A program made the translations under genes and the position numbers. Positions 9,563 through 18,219 of a stretch of DNA of 64,000 bases are shown piece by piece. The stretch lies in contig CAWFOR010000016.1 of assembly GCA_963817485.1 (NCBI GenBank), forward strand, positions 124,001 to 188,000. The letters run 5' to 3'. This DNA is from Hyphomicrobium_A sp963817485 (GTDB taxonomy: Bacteria > Pseudomonadota > Alphaproteobacteria > Rhizobiales > Hyphomicrobiaceae). Position 1 is the stretch's first letter. Each line of letters opens with the position of its first letter. The notes under the pieces were generated by a model. That model did no database searches. It was not told the origin of the DNA and worked only from the letters and a program-made list of their open reading frames with translations.

Positions 9563-10526
9563 ATGGCAAAGACCAAAATCGGGTTGGCGTTGGGGGGCGG
9601 AGCGGCACGCGGCTGGGCGCACATCGGTGTCATCCGGGCGCTGGCCGAGCACGGCATCAAACCCGACATCATCGTTGGCACGTCGATCGGCGCCGTGGTC
9701 GGCGGCCTGCTACGCGGGCGGCCACTTGGGCTCGCTCGAGAGCTTTGCCCGCGGGCTTACGCGCCGCCGAGTCTTCGGCTACCTCGATTTCAATTTCGCC
9801 GGCACCGGCCTCATCAACGGCCAGCGCCTCTGCGACCGGCTCGACCAGCACCTGGGCGACCTCAACATCGAGGACCTCGAGCCCCGCTTCACGGCGATTG
9901 CCACCGAGATCGGCACCGGGCACGAGATCTGGCTGTCGCGCGGTCGCGTCGTCGATGCCGTGCGCGCCTCCTACGCGCTTCCCGGCATCTTCCGCCCCGT
10001 CAAGATCAATGGCCGCTGGCTGTTCGACGGTGCGCTCGTCAATCCGATCCCGGTCTCCGTGTGCCGGGCGCTCGGCGCGCGCTACGTGATCGCCGTGAAC
10101 CTGAATTTCGACATGTGCGGGCGCGGGACGATCATGCCCCACTTCGAGTTTGAGGCGGCCGTCGAGGCCGCGCCGGAGCCCGAGCCGCAGCCGGTCACGG
10201 CCAAGAACGGCGCCGGCGTGCGACAGCTCCTGCAGCGCCAGCTCTTCGGCAAGGGAGAAGCCGCACCCGGCATCTCCACCGTGATGATGGAAGCCTTCAA
10301 CATCGTGCAGGACCGAATTGCGCGCTCACGCCTCGCCGGCGACCCGCCCGACGCCATGATCAACCTGAGGCTCTCCGATTTCGGCCTGTTCGATTTCCAC
10401 CGGGCCGAGGAGCTGATCGAGCGCGGGGCGGCCGCGGCGAAGCGGCACCTGGGCGACATGAAGCGCGAGATCGACGCCCGCCGGCATGCACCCGGCAACA
10501 ATATGGGCGTCGTCGAGATCGCCTGA
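9563..10526 (+). CDS. Patatin-like phospholipase (RssA/NTE family), frameshifted in this sequence
   Basis: A lipid acyl hydrolase with a Ser-Asp dyad. The oxyanion loop GGGAARGWAHIGV is at about residues 10-22, the nucleophile is in GTSIG at about residues 43-47, and the catalytic Asp is in LFDGALVNP. The frame changes near 9709, just after GTSIGAVVG; removing one G from the stretch GGCGGCCTGC joins it to CYAGGHLGS and gives about 320 residues. I prefer the ATG at 9563; a GTG three codons upstream is also possible. No signal peptide is visible, so it probably acts on membrane lipids from the cytoplasm. The 180 bp before it show no gene. Confidence 0.85.
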
Positions 10527-10594
10527 ACGCGTCGTCGCTCGGCCAGTGGTAACACCGGCCAAGCGGCAATTCCTGCCGTTCCTGCGGTTCCCGT

Positions 10595-11026
10595 TCAGCC
10601 GGTGGCGAAATAGCCGCGCATCGCCGTCACCTCCATCTCCACCTCGGCGATGTGGTTCTTGACGATGTCGCCGATGGAGACGATGCCGACGAGCGCGCCG
10701 TCCTCGATCACGGGGACGTGGCGGAAGCGGCCCTGCGTCATCACTTCCATGATCTCGTCGAGCGTGCTCGTGCCCTGACACGAGATGACCGACGTCGTCA
10801 TGGATTGCGCGACCGGCTCCTTCAGCGCCGCCTCGCCGCGCTCGGCGAGCCGCCGGATGATGTCGCGCTCGGAAATGATGCCCGCGACCTCGCCGTTATC
10901 TCCGACGACGACGATGGCACCGATCCGCTTCTGCGCGAGCCTGTCGATGATTTCAGAGAGCGGCGCATCTGGACGCACGGTCGCTACGGCCCGCCCCTTC
11001 GCCTTCAAGATCTGCGCAATATTCAT
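10595..11026 (-). CDS. CBS-domain pair protein
   Basis: A 143-residue protein made only of two CBS domains (about residues 8-60 and 75-130; IGAIVVVGDNGEVAGIISERDI and RFRHVPVIEDGALVGIVSIGDIV mark their cores). CBS pairs bind adenosyl ligands such as AMP, ATP or SAM and act as energy or ligand sensors. It has no attached enzymatic domain, so the partner is unknown. The gene is alone on the minus strand, and an imperfect hairpin lies about 50 bp upstream of its start. Confidence 0.9.
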   Translation of the reverse strand: MNIAQILKAKGRAVATVRPDAPLSEIIDRLAQKRIGAIVVVGDNGEVAGIISERDIIRRLAERGEAALKEPVAQSMTTSVISCQGTSTLDEIMEVMTQGRFRHVPVIEDGALVGIVSIGDIVKNHIAEVEMEVTAMRGYFATG

Positions 11027-11073
11027 GGCATTCCTCCCAATACGCTCTGGGTGCCGAAGCTTCGCATTGCAGC

Positions 11074-11115
11074 ATTGATAGCCTCGCAGATGCGAAACGT
11101 TGCATCTCTATCAAT
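11074..11115 (-). promoter_or_regulatory. Bulged inverted repeat upstream of the CBS gene
   Basis: Outer arms ATTGATAG (11074-11081) and CTATCAAT (11108-11115) pair perfectly. Inner arms AGATGC (11088-11093) and GCATCT (11102-11107) also pair perfectly and enclose an 8-base loop, leaving a one-sided bulge of about six bases. It lies in the 190 bp between the rhomboid gene and the CBS gene, ahead of the latter's start. It could be an operator or an RNA leader structure; the sequence alone does not decide. Confidence 0.4.
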
Positions 11116-11214
11116 GGTGCCTGGCATTCGACGCCAAAGCGTTTCTTTTGGCCGGATGCTTTGATGCAAGTCCGGCTGTTTATGCTGCTGCAATTGAGGA
11201 TTGGATGCAAGAAC

Positions 11215-11943
11215 TCAGTTCTCAATGACTGCATCTGGTGAACGCACATGCGGCGTTCGATCGAAGAGGCCGAAGGCCAGAAGCCCGGCGAAATATCCAC
11301 CCATGTGCGCTTCCCACGCGATGCCGCCGCCGGCGCTCACGCCTCCAAGCCCCAGCACGGCGAGCACGTTGGCGAAGATGAAGGCGCCGGTGACGGCGAG
11401 GACACGGCGGTCGGTGAGAGCGCGTGCGAGCGGCATCAGCGGAATGTCCTGCGGGCTTTCGCGCAAGGTCCGCCAGCCCTCCGCACCCGACGCCGAGAAC
11501 AGAAACCGCATGGTGGCGCCCATCAGCCCCGAAATGGCACCGGACGCCCCGACCATCGGCGCCATGAGGCCGCGGTTGAAGGCGAGAAATGTCATAGCCG
11601 CCGCAATCGCGCAAAATGCCGAGAAGGCGAGAAAGCGCACAGCGTTCACGCGCTTTGCCACGGCGCCGCCGAAGGCGACGAGCCAGGCCGAGTTGAGCCC
11701 GAGGTGCAGCAGGCTGGCATGCACTACGGCGTAGGTGAGGAACGATGTGACGGCCGTGAGCCCGCCGCCCGGCAGCGCTTCCGCGTAGCCGGAATAGCGT
11801 GCCGGGATGAACGCGAGCGCCATCTGCAGCCAGGTGCCGCTGTCCTCGGGAAGAGCGGCGAGCAGCACGTGCACCGCAACCAGCAGTGCGAGCACCGCCA
11901 GCACGCTGCCAGGCACGTTGAAGATCGGCTCCTCTCGGCTCAC
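11215..11943 (-). CDS. Rhomboid family intramembrane serine protease
   Basis: An inner-membrane protease of 242 residues with about six to seven hydrophobic helices. The active-site serine lies in GASGAISG (about residues 142-149) and the catalytic histidine in EAHMGGYFAG near the C-terminus (about residue 220). The asparagine-containing HLGLNSAWL segment before the serine helix is also conserved. It cuts helices of membrane proteins within the bilayer; the substrate is unknown. It stands alone, divergent from the PAS-protein gene. Confidence 0.9.
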   Translation of the reverse strand: MSREEPIFNVPGSVLAVLALLVAVHVLLAALPEDSGTWLQMALAFIPARYSGYAEALPGGGLTAVTSFLTYAVVHASLLHLGLNSAWLVAFGGAVAKRVNAVRFLAFSAFCAIAAAMTFLAFNRGLMAPMVGASGAISGLMGATMRFLFSASGAEGWRTLRESPQDIPLMPLARALTDRRVLAVTGAFIFANVLAVLGLGGVSAGGGIAWEAHMGGYFAGLLAFGLFDRTPHVRSPDAVIEN

Positions 11944-12176
11944 GACGGCTCCTTCCGGCAGGGATGAGGATTAAGGCGGGCTCGCTGAGTTAACGGGCGA
12001 ACTCTCGCGCGGCAACCATGATTTCGCGCGCCGGCGCCATGGCGCCTCGATGGCACGGATGCTGCTCCCTACCCTCCTCAACCGTCCCGGCTCGGAAAAA
12101 GTGTGCCGTTCCGGAACGGTCATTTGCTCGAGGGGCACCGGCTGGGAGGCCGAGCCGGACAATTTTTCATTGCGGT

Positions 12177-12830
12177 ATGGGAATGAGACACAAGACCAGC
12201 GAGACGCTATTCGCTTACTGGAACGGCGTTCGCGGAGAGCATTTGGCGCCCCGGCGATTCCAGATCGAGCCGGCCAAGATCTCCGGAATTCTGTCGTCCA
12301 CCTTCATGCTGGAGCGGCTCGGCCCGGCGACGTACCGCTACCGACTGGCCGGAACGACCGTCTGCAATATGTTCGGGGCCGAGCTGCGGGGCACGAATTT
12401 CCTCGATGGCTGGCCGCCCGAAGACCACCTCTCGCTCATGCGCAGGCTCTCGGTGCTGTCAGGGCGCGGCGCAGTCGAGCTCATCCATCTGGAGGCAGCT
12501 CCCGCCGGGCGCCCTTCGGTTGGTTTCGAGTTGCTGCTCCTGCCGCTCCGGCACACGGGTGAGGCGATCGACCGCGTGCTCGGCTCCTTCGTCGCACTGG
12601 ATCGCCCGAGCTGGCTCGGGCATGTGCCGCTGGCGACAAAGCGCTTGATCGCGAACGAATTCATCTGGCCGGCCAGCAACTCGAATGGCACCGCCCCCGA
12701 ATTCGGACCGGTCCCATTGCGCCCCAACCATACGCCGATGCCATTGAGCCCACGCGGGGGCCGCATCGTGCGCAGCGAGCGGCGGCAGTTCCGGGTCTTC
12801 GACGGCGGTCGCAACGAAGAGAAGAGCTAG
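12177..12830 (+). CDS. PAS domain-containing protein (PAS_5 type)
   Basis: A cytoplasmic protein of about 217 residues built around a single PAS-like domain of the type found in many alphaproteobacterial orphan proteins. Landmarks are LFAYWNGVRG near the N-terminus, ISGILSSTFMLE, YRYRLAGTTVCNMFG and GTNFLDGWPPED. No kinase, cyclase or DNA-binding domain is attached. The frame is open further upstream, but the family N-terminus begins around the ATG at 12177 or the one two codons later, so I do not extend it. The C-terminal 50 residues are low in complexity. It precedes the PilZ gene by about 220 bp. Confidence 0.75.
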   Translation: MGMRHKTSETLFAYWNGVRGEHLAPRRFQIEPAKISGILSSTFMLERLGPATYRYRLAGTTVCNMFGAELRGTNFLDGWPPEDHLSLMRRLSVLSGRGAVELIHLEAAPAGRPSVGFELLLLPLRHTGEAIDRVLGSFVALDRPSWLGHVPLATKRLIANEFIWPASNSNGTAPEFGPVPLRPNHTPMPLSPRGGRIVRSERRQFRVFDGGRNEEKS

Positions 12831-13048
12831 TTCCGCCTGCCCCCCTCGGGCGCGACCGGCCTCGCGCGGGCCGCTCGGCGCCTTCGCTGCGCTTTGAACG
12901 CGTCTTTTCAAAAATGGTGCGACGGTTAGTCCTTCGTTAAGGGCCTCCCCTGCATATTTGTGACCGGAACAGAGCCTCTTTGTACGCGTTCTAGTCGGGC
13001 TCGCGGACAGCTGTGGTCGCGGAAGCGGCCCCATTGCAGGATTGGCTC

Positions 13049-13711
13049 ATGTTGAGGGGTTCGGCTCCATCGCAGCCGCGTGGTCCGGAGGCATCGGAGC
13101 ATAGAGGCCCCGACAGACGCCGCTACCCGCGCTTTGCGTTGAGCCTTCCCGGGCGCTTCATGCGGCCGGACAAGCTCGACTACGCCTGCCGCCTCAAGGA
13201 CATCTCGGTCGGAGGCGCCGCGTTTGTCACAGCCACCCCTCCGACGGTTGGCGAGAAACTCATCGTTTATCTGATGCACCTCGGCGGCCTCGAGGGCTTA
13301 GTCGTGCGTCGCACCAACGATGGTTTTGCCATGAGCCTCACGGCGACCCAGCGCAAGCGGGACAATCTCGCCGCGCGTATTCAGCTTCTGATGGCGCGCA
13401 ACGACCTCGCAGAGTCCGACGAACGTATCTCCCCGCGCACGCCGACCGCCGGCATGGGCATGATGATGCTTGCCGACGGGACCGTGCTCGAGTGCCCGAT
13501 GCTCGACGTTTCCGGCTCCGGCATCTCGATCGTGACGCCGATCAAGCCGTTGGTCGGCAGCGAGGTCATCTTCGCCAACGAGCGCGCCGTCGTCGTCCGC
13601 CACCACGACGAGGGCGTCGCCCTGGAATTCGTTAATCAGCGTCTCGAAGTGGAAGACGCATTCAAACGCATCGCTAACGCCATCACTCGAAAAGATGAAC
13701 GCGGCACTTGA
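13049..13711 (+). CDS. Tandem PilZ-domain protein (c-di-GMP receptor candidate)
   Basis: About 220 residues with two PilZ-like units. The first carries the ligand motif in full: the arginine cluster RRRYPRF followed by DISVGG about 25 residues later, the R-x-x-x-R and D-x-S-x-x-G pair that binds cyclic di-GMP. The second unit has DVSGSG, but no clear arginine motif before it, and is probably structural. A GTG 12 codons upstream (13013) is an alternative start. It lies 84 bp before a secreted LapG-like protease, suggesting a surface-attachment circuit, though that link is inferred from position only. Confidence 0.82.
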   Translation: MLRGSAPSQPRGPEASEHRGPDRRRYPRFALSLPGRFMRPDKLDYACRLKDISVGGAAFVTATPPTVGEKLIVYLMHLGGLEGLVVRRTNDGFAMSLTATQRKRDNLAARIQLLMARNDLAESDERISPRTPTAGMGMMMLADGTVLECPMLDVSGSGISIVTPIKPLVGSEVIFANERAVVVRHHDEGVALEFVNQRLEVEDAFKRIANAITRKDERGT

Positions 13712-13795
13712 GTTTTGCATCAAATCGCGCGGCGGCGCTTCAGCGGAATTCGAACTCTATCGGGTAGCTTGAGGGAAAGAGTAACGGGGTCAGTC

Positions 13796-14464
13796 ATGCA
13801 GCGGGTCCAACTCAGCGCCTTGGTTCTTCTCGGCGGATTTCTGGCGGCAACGAGCGTATGCGCTCAGGAGCTGTCGGCCATCCAGCCGGACGACGGCATC
13901 GGCCGTCCGACGACCGGCGGCGTGCCGCCCTTCATGCGCGTGTTCGGACCGGCGCAGCCCCCGCATGGGTTTGTGCGCTTCTGCGAGGAGACGCCGAAGG
14001 AGTGCGGCCCCGACCAGAAACCGGAAGCCCGCTTCGACGCCTCCCCTGAGCGCCTGAGGGAGCTCGACGCCGTCAACCGCGAGGTCAACCAGGCGATCGC
14101 GCCGGCGACCGATCTCGAGGTCTATGGCGTCAACGAATACTGGACGCTGCCGACGACCCGCGGTGACTGCGAAGACTATGCGCTGCTGAAGCGCCACAAG
14201 CTGATCGATAAGGGCTGGCCGGTCAGCTCCATGCTCATGACCGTCGTGCGCGACGAGAAGGGCGAAGGCCACGCGGTGCTGACGGCGCGCACGGTGCAGG
14301 GCGACTTCATCCTCGACAACAAGAGCGAGGAAGTGAAGGTCTGGACCCTGACGCCCTACCAGTACGTCATGCGCCAGTCCTACCTGAACCCGCGCGTCTG
14401 GGTGGCTCTCGACACCCAGCAGAGCCCGGTTGCCACCGCCATCTCGGGTCCCGAGCCGAAATAA
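13796..14464 (+). CDS. Transglutaminase-like cysteine protease (BTLCP, LapG-like)
   Basis: A secreted protein of 222 residues with a signal peptide over about residues 1-24, ending near VCA. The bacterial transglutaminase-like cysteine proteinase triad is visible: Cys in RGDCEDYALLK, His in GHAVLTA and Asp in FILDNKS. In the family, LapG cuts surface adhesins when c-di-GMP falls. The usual partner LapD is not in this window, but a PilZ protein is directly upstream. The ATG at 13796 is chosen because it starts the signal peptide; the frame is open 27 codons earlier. Confidence 0.88.
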   Translation: MQRVQLSALVLLGGFLAATSVCAQELSAIQPDDGIGRPTTGGVPPFMRVFGPAQPPHGFVRFCEETPKECGPDQKPEARFDASPERLRELDAVNREVNQAIAPATDLEVYGVNEYWTLPTTRGDCEDYALLKRHKLIDKGWPVSSMLMTVVRDEKGEGHAVLTARTVQGDFILDNKSEEVKVWTLTPYQYVMRQSYLNPRVWVALDTQQSPVATAISGPEPK

Positions 14465-14481
14465 CCCGCCTCTGGGAAGCG

Positions 14482-15012
14482 CTACGCTTGCGGCTTGAGG
14501 CCGGCGGCAAAGCGCCTCCAGTTGGCGACATAACGCTGTGCCGCGCCGGCGAAGCGTTTGACATCCTCATCGGTGAGCTGCCGGATGATCTTTCCCGGCG
14601 AGCCGAGCACCATGGAGCGGGGCGGGATCTCCTTGCCCTCGGCGATCAGCGTATTGGCGCCGACCAGGCACTCCTCGCCGATCTTCGCTCCATTCAGAAT
14701 GATCGAGCCGATGCCGATCAGGCTGCCGCGGCCGATGGTGCAGCCATGCAGCATCACCATGTGGCCGACGGTGCAGTCGGGGCCGACGGTCAGGGGAAAG
14801 CCCGGATCGGTGTGCAGCACGCACCCTTCCTGCACGTTGGAGCGGGCCCCGATGCGGATCGGCTCGTTGTCGCCGCGGATGACCGTGCCGAACCAGACGC
14901 TGGCGTCCTCCTCCAGGATCACCTTGCCGATGACGACGGCTGTGGGTGCGACCCAACAGCGGCCCTCGCCCGGCGTGGTGACGCCTATCCCGTCGAGCTC
15001 ATAGAGGCTCAT
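14482..15012 (-). CDS. Gamma-carbonic anhydrase family protein (YrdA/PaaY-like)
   Basis: A 176-residue left-handed beta-helix protein built of hexapeptide repeats. The three metal-ligand histidines appear in CVLHTD, VGHMVMLHGC (two His) of the trimeric gamma-CA fold, and RGDNEPIRIG is the conserved turn. Many members lack measurable carbonic anhydrase activity, so the enzymatic role is uncertain. It is transcribed with DUF3126 and cysE on the minus strand, as in related alphaproteobacteria. Confidence 0.9.
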   Translation of the reverse strand: MSLYELDGIGVTTPGEGRCWVAPTAVVIGKVILEEDASVWFGTVIRGDNEPIRIGARSNVQEGCVLHTDPGFPLTVGPDCTVGHMVMLHGCTIGRGSLIGIGSIILNGAKIGEECLVGANTLIAEGKEIPPRSMVLGSPGKIIRQLTDEDVKRFAGAAQRYVANWRRFAAGLKPQA

Positions 15013-15029
15013 GGCTGGCTGCGGCGCCT

Positions 15030-15245
15030 CTAGACCTGCTCGAGGTCGAGATCGAGGATCGCCATCTGGAACTGGTAGGAGACCTCGCCGTCCTCCTCCT
15101 CGCGGAAGAGAACCGCGATGAACTCATCGCCGATGAACACCTCGGCTGAATCGGCTTTCTTCGCGCGCGCGCGCACCTCGAGGTTGGGCGTGCGGAACAC
15201 CTTGCGCAGATAGTTCTGCAGGCGAGCTATTTCATCAGGTTTCAC
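15030..15245 (-). CDS. DUF3126 family protein
   Basis: A 71-residue cytoplasmic protein recognised by the pattern LQNYLRKVFR...IRVRARxKKxDSxEVxIGDEFI-type core (here VRARAKKADSAEVFIGDEF at about residues 24-42) and an acidic hydrophobic tail. The family has no known function and is largely confined to alphaproteobacteria. It lies 39 bp after cysE and 17 bp before the gamma-CA gene, so the three are probably one operon. Its constant place next to cysE suggests a link with cysteine synthesis, which is inference. Confidence 0.85.
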   Translation of the reverse strand: MKPDEIARLQNYLRKVFRTPNLEVRARAKKADSAEVFIGDEFIAVLFREEEDGEVSYQFQMAILDLDLEQV

Positions 15246-15284
15246 GAGGGGATCTCCTTTGTGCGGCGGAAGGCCGTGAGGTTC

Positions 15285-16118
15285 TTAGAGGCCGCCGAAA
15301 TCGTCGACCCAGGTCTGCTCCATCTCCAGCGCCGGCTCGGCGGACCCAGCCGAGCCGACGATCTTTGCCGGCACACCCGCGACCGTCACGTGGGCGGGCA
15401 CGTCGTGCAGCACGACGCTGCCGGCGGCGATGCGCGAGCCGTCGCCGACGGTGATGTTGCCCAGCACCTTGGCGCCGGCGCCGATCAGCACGTTCTCGCC
15501 GATCTTGGGATGACGGTCGCCGGTCTCCTTGCCGCTGCCGCCGAGCGTGACGGCATGCAGGAAGGAGCAGTTGTCGCCGACGACGGCGGTCTCGCCGACG
15601 ACGACGCCGGTTGCGTGATCGATCATGATGCCCTGCCCAAAGCGGGCGGCGGGATGGATGTCGACGGCGAAGATGCGCGAGCCTTGGCTCTGCAGGAACA
15701 GCGCGAAGTCGCGCCTCCCCTCGTGCCACAGCGCGCTGGCGAAGCGGTGCGTGACGAGGGCGTGGAAACCCTTGAAGTAGAGCAGCGGGTCGAGGTAGCG
15801 GCTGCAGGCGGGGTCGCGGTCGAACACGGCGGCGAGGTCGGCGCGGAAGATCGCGCCAAGCTCCTGGTGGCTGGCCAGCACCGCCTGGAATGTCTGATTG
15901 ATGAGGACGGCATCGACATCCGAATGATCGAGCCGCTGGGCGAGGCGATGGCAGATCGCGTCCTCGAGACGGTCATGGCTCAGGACGGTCGCATAGATGA
16001 AGCTGCCGAGCGCCGGCTCGGCCGCCATCGCGGCCTGAGCCTCCTTGCGGATCTCTGACCAGATCGGGTCGTATGCGCTGACCTTGCCCTCGGCCGCGGA
16101 TCGCGTCCTGGCTGCCAT
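15285..16118 (-). CDS. cysE: Serine O-acetyltransferase
   Basis: Makes O-acetylserine from serine and acetyl-CoA, the first committed step of cysteine synthesis. The 277-residue protein has the alpha-helical N-terminal domain (IWSEIRKEAQ onward) and the left-handed beta-helix with the catalytic segment DIHPAARFGQGIMIDHATG, then ETAVVGDNCSFLHAVTLGGSG and HPKIG. The C-terminal acidic tail, which in the family binds cysteine synthase, is present. I chose the ATG at 16118, with AGGAG upstream; the frame continues 30 codons further but that part does not resemble the family. Confidence 0.93.
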   Translation of the reverse strand: MAARTRSAAEGKVSAYDPIWSEIRKEAQAAMAAEPALGSFIYATVLSHDRLEDAICHRLAQRLDHSDVDAVLINQTFQAVLASHQELGAIFRADLAAVFDRDPACSRYLDPLLYFKGFHALVTHRFASALWHEGRRDFALFLQSQGSRIFAVDIHPAARFGQGIMIDHATGVVVGETAVVGDNCSFLHAVTLGGSGKETGDRHPKIGENVLIGAGAKVLGNITVGDGSRIAAGSVVLHDVPAHVTVAGVPAKIVGSAGSAEPALEMEQTWVDDFGGL

Positions 16119-16337
16119 CTGACCACTCCTGAGCCCTAATGCTCCCGGTTCATGCGAATTCCGCCGCGCCGGCTCGACCGAGGTACAAACATGCCGCCGG
16201 TTCGTCAACGTTTACCACGGGCGGCCCAATTGGCTCTATTCCCCGCTTTATTTCCAACGGCGCCCCCGGGGCGAAGTGCGCGATTGAACGCCGCGGCGGA
16301 GCGCGCTCTATAGGATGCAAACGCGTTAGGATTTCCC

Positions 16338-17138
16338 ATGACCGAGAGTAAGACCGCGGCGGCTTCGCTGCGGCTCGAGCGCGATGGCGACATCGCCTTC
16401 ATTGTTGCCGACAACGCGGCACGCATGAACGCCTTCACGGCCGCCATGTGGGAGGCCCTGCCCGCCTGCATCGCAGCGGCGCAGCGCGACGACGCGATCC
16501 GCGTGATTGTCCTGCGGGGCGCGGGCGAGCGGGCCTTCTCGGCCGGTGCCGACATTTCCGAATTCGACACCGCCCGGACCGGCGACAAGACGGCGGCCTA
16601 CGATGCGCTCAGCGATGCCGCGTTCATGGCGCTTACCCGCTGCACCAAGCCGACCATCGCCATGATCCACGGGTTCTGCCTCGGCGGCGGCCTCGGCGTC
16701 GCCTTGTGCACGGACATCCGGCTTGCCGACGACAAGGCCGAGTTCGCCATCCCCGCCGCCAAGCTCGGGCTCGGCTACAACGCGCGCTGGGTGCGGCCGC
16801 TGCTCGCCGCGGTGCCGCCGTCGCGCGCCAAGGAGATGCTGTTCACCGCGCGCCGCTTCAAAGTTGCAGAGGCGGCCGCCATGGGGCTCGTCGCGCGCTT
16901 TGTGCCTGCGTCCGAGCTCGAGGCCACGACGCGGGCGTTGGCGGCTGAGATCGCCGCGAACGCGCCCCTCACGGTGCGGGCGGCCAAGCGCACCATCGAC
17001 GAGCTCGTCCGGCACCCGGAAACCCCCGATCTCGCCGCACTCGACGCTGCCGTTGCGGCATGCTTTGCCAGCGAGGACTACGCGGAAGGGCGCCGCGCCT
17101 TCCTGGAGAAGCGCAAGCCGCAGTTTCGAGGGCGCTAG
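16338..17138 (+). CDS. Enoyl-CoA hydratase/isomerase family protein
   Basis: A crotonase-fold protein of 266 residues. The first oxyanion-hole segment FSAGADISEFD (about residues 71-81) and the second GFCLGGGLGVAL (about 110-121) are intact. The two glutamates used by classical hydratases are not at their expected places: the segment reads AIPAAKLGLGYNARWV instead. It may therefore be an isomerase, a thioesterase-like or other crotonase, or an enzyme using different residues. The CoA substrate cannot be predicted. It is followed by a deacetylase gene on the same strand after about 35 bp. Confidence 0.88.
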   Translation: MTESKTAAASLRLERDGDIAFIVADNAARMNAFTAAMWEALPACIAAAQRDDAIRVIVLRGAGERAFSAGADISEFDTARTGDKTAAYDALSDAAFMALTRCTKPTIAMIHGFCLGGGLGVALCTDIRLADDKAEFAIPAAKLGLGYNARWVRPLLAAVPPSRAKEMLFTARRFKVAEAAAMGLVARFVPASELEATTRALAAEIAANAPLTVRAAKRTIDELVRHPETPDLAALDAAVAACFASEDYAEGRRAFLEKRKPQFRGR

Positions 17139-17172
17139 GGCTGCCTTGATTTGTACGGGGTCGGAGCGCGAT

Positions 17173-18219
17173 ATGCGCCTCGGGTTTGGAAATCGCGTCA
17201 TGCACATCGGCCACCAGACCACAACCGCCGCGCTCGCAGTTTTAGCGCTTACATGCGTCTCTATGCCGGCACCGGCGCAGGAGCGGTCGGTCATCAACGC
17301 CTGCTGGGCGCCGGCAGCGCTTGCCGCCGCGCCCGGAGAGAGCCTCATCAAGAAGGGCGACCACCACTTCGACGCGCCGCCGCCCGAGGTGCAGCTCGCC
17401 CCGTTCGCACCCATCGTGCCGGAGAACGGCGTCGTCCGCCGGGTGAAGCTTCCGGCCGGTCGCAAGCTGATCGCGCTCACCTTCGACCTGTGCGAGCAGC
17501 CGGGCGAGGTTGCAGGTTACGACGGCGCTATCGTCGACTACCTGCGCAAGGAGAACATCAAGGCCACGTTCTTCGCCGGCGGCAAATGGCTACGCTCGCA
17601 CGAGGAGCGCGCACGCCAGCTCATGGCGGACCCGCTGTTCGAGATCGGCAACCATTCGGAGGCGCACCGGAACTTCCGCGGGCTCGCGGGCGCTCGCCTT
17701 GCAAACGAGATCCTCGGTCCGCAGCGTGCCTACGAGACGATCCGCGCGCGTCTGACTGAGACGCAGTGCGTCCGTAACGTGCCCGGCGCCGAAAGCGGCA
17801 TCGCGCCGCGCATCACGCTGTTCCGGTTCCCCTACGGCGCCTGCAATCCGCTCTCCCTACAGGCGGTGCACGAGCAGGGCCTGCGTGCGATCCAGTGGGA
17901 CGTGGCAACGGGCGATCCTTCGCCGACGGCCTCGGCCGAAGCCATTGCGCGCGCAATGGTGGTGCGGACGCGCCCTGGCTCCATCATCGTCAATCATGCC
18001 AACGGCCGCGGCTGGCACACGGCGGCAGCGTTGCCACTTGCGATCCCGAAGCTGCGCAAGATGGGCTTTGAATTCGTGACCGTGTCGGAGCTGCTCGAAG
18101 CCGGCGAGCCGGTCGTCGCCGCGACCTGCTATGACAACAAGCCGGGCGATACGGACCGCTACGACGTCTTTGCCGCGCGCAAGCGCATTCCCGACTTCAA
18201 GACGACCGTCCACCAATGA
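17173..18219 (+). CDS. Polysaccharide deacetylase family protein
   Basis: A secreted or periplasmic NodB-fold protein of 348 residues with a signal peptide that ends near PAPAQE. The family motifs are: TFDLCEQ (motif 1, about residue 101), IGNHSEAH (motif 2, about residues 157-164) and FRFPYGAC (motif 3). In motif 1 the second, metal-binding aspartate of the usual TFDD is a leucine, while the catalytic aspartate is kept. It probably removes acetyl groups from a cell-wall or surface sugar. The start ATG at 17173 is before the signal peptide; the open frame further upstream overlaps the crotonase gene. Its stop overlaps the next ATG. Confidence 0.88.
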   Translation: MRLGFGNRVMHIGHQTTTAALAVLALTCVSMPAPAQERSVINACWAPAALAAAPGESLIKKGDHHFDAPPPEVQLAPFAPIVPENGVVRRVKLPAGRKLIALTFDLCEQPGEVAGYDGAIVDYLRKENIKATFFAGGKWLRSHEERARQLMADPLFEIGNHSEAHRNFRGLAGARLANEILGPQRAYETIRARLTETQCVRNVPGAESGIAPRITLFRFPYGACNPLSLQAVHEQGLRAIQWDVATGDPSPTASAEAIARAMVVRTRPGSIIVNHANGRGWHTAAALPLAIPKLRKMGFEFVTVSELLEAGEPVVAATCYDNKPGDTDRYDVFAARKRIPDFKTTVHQ

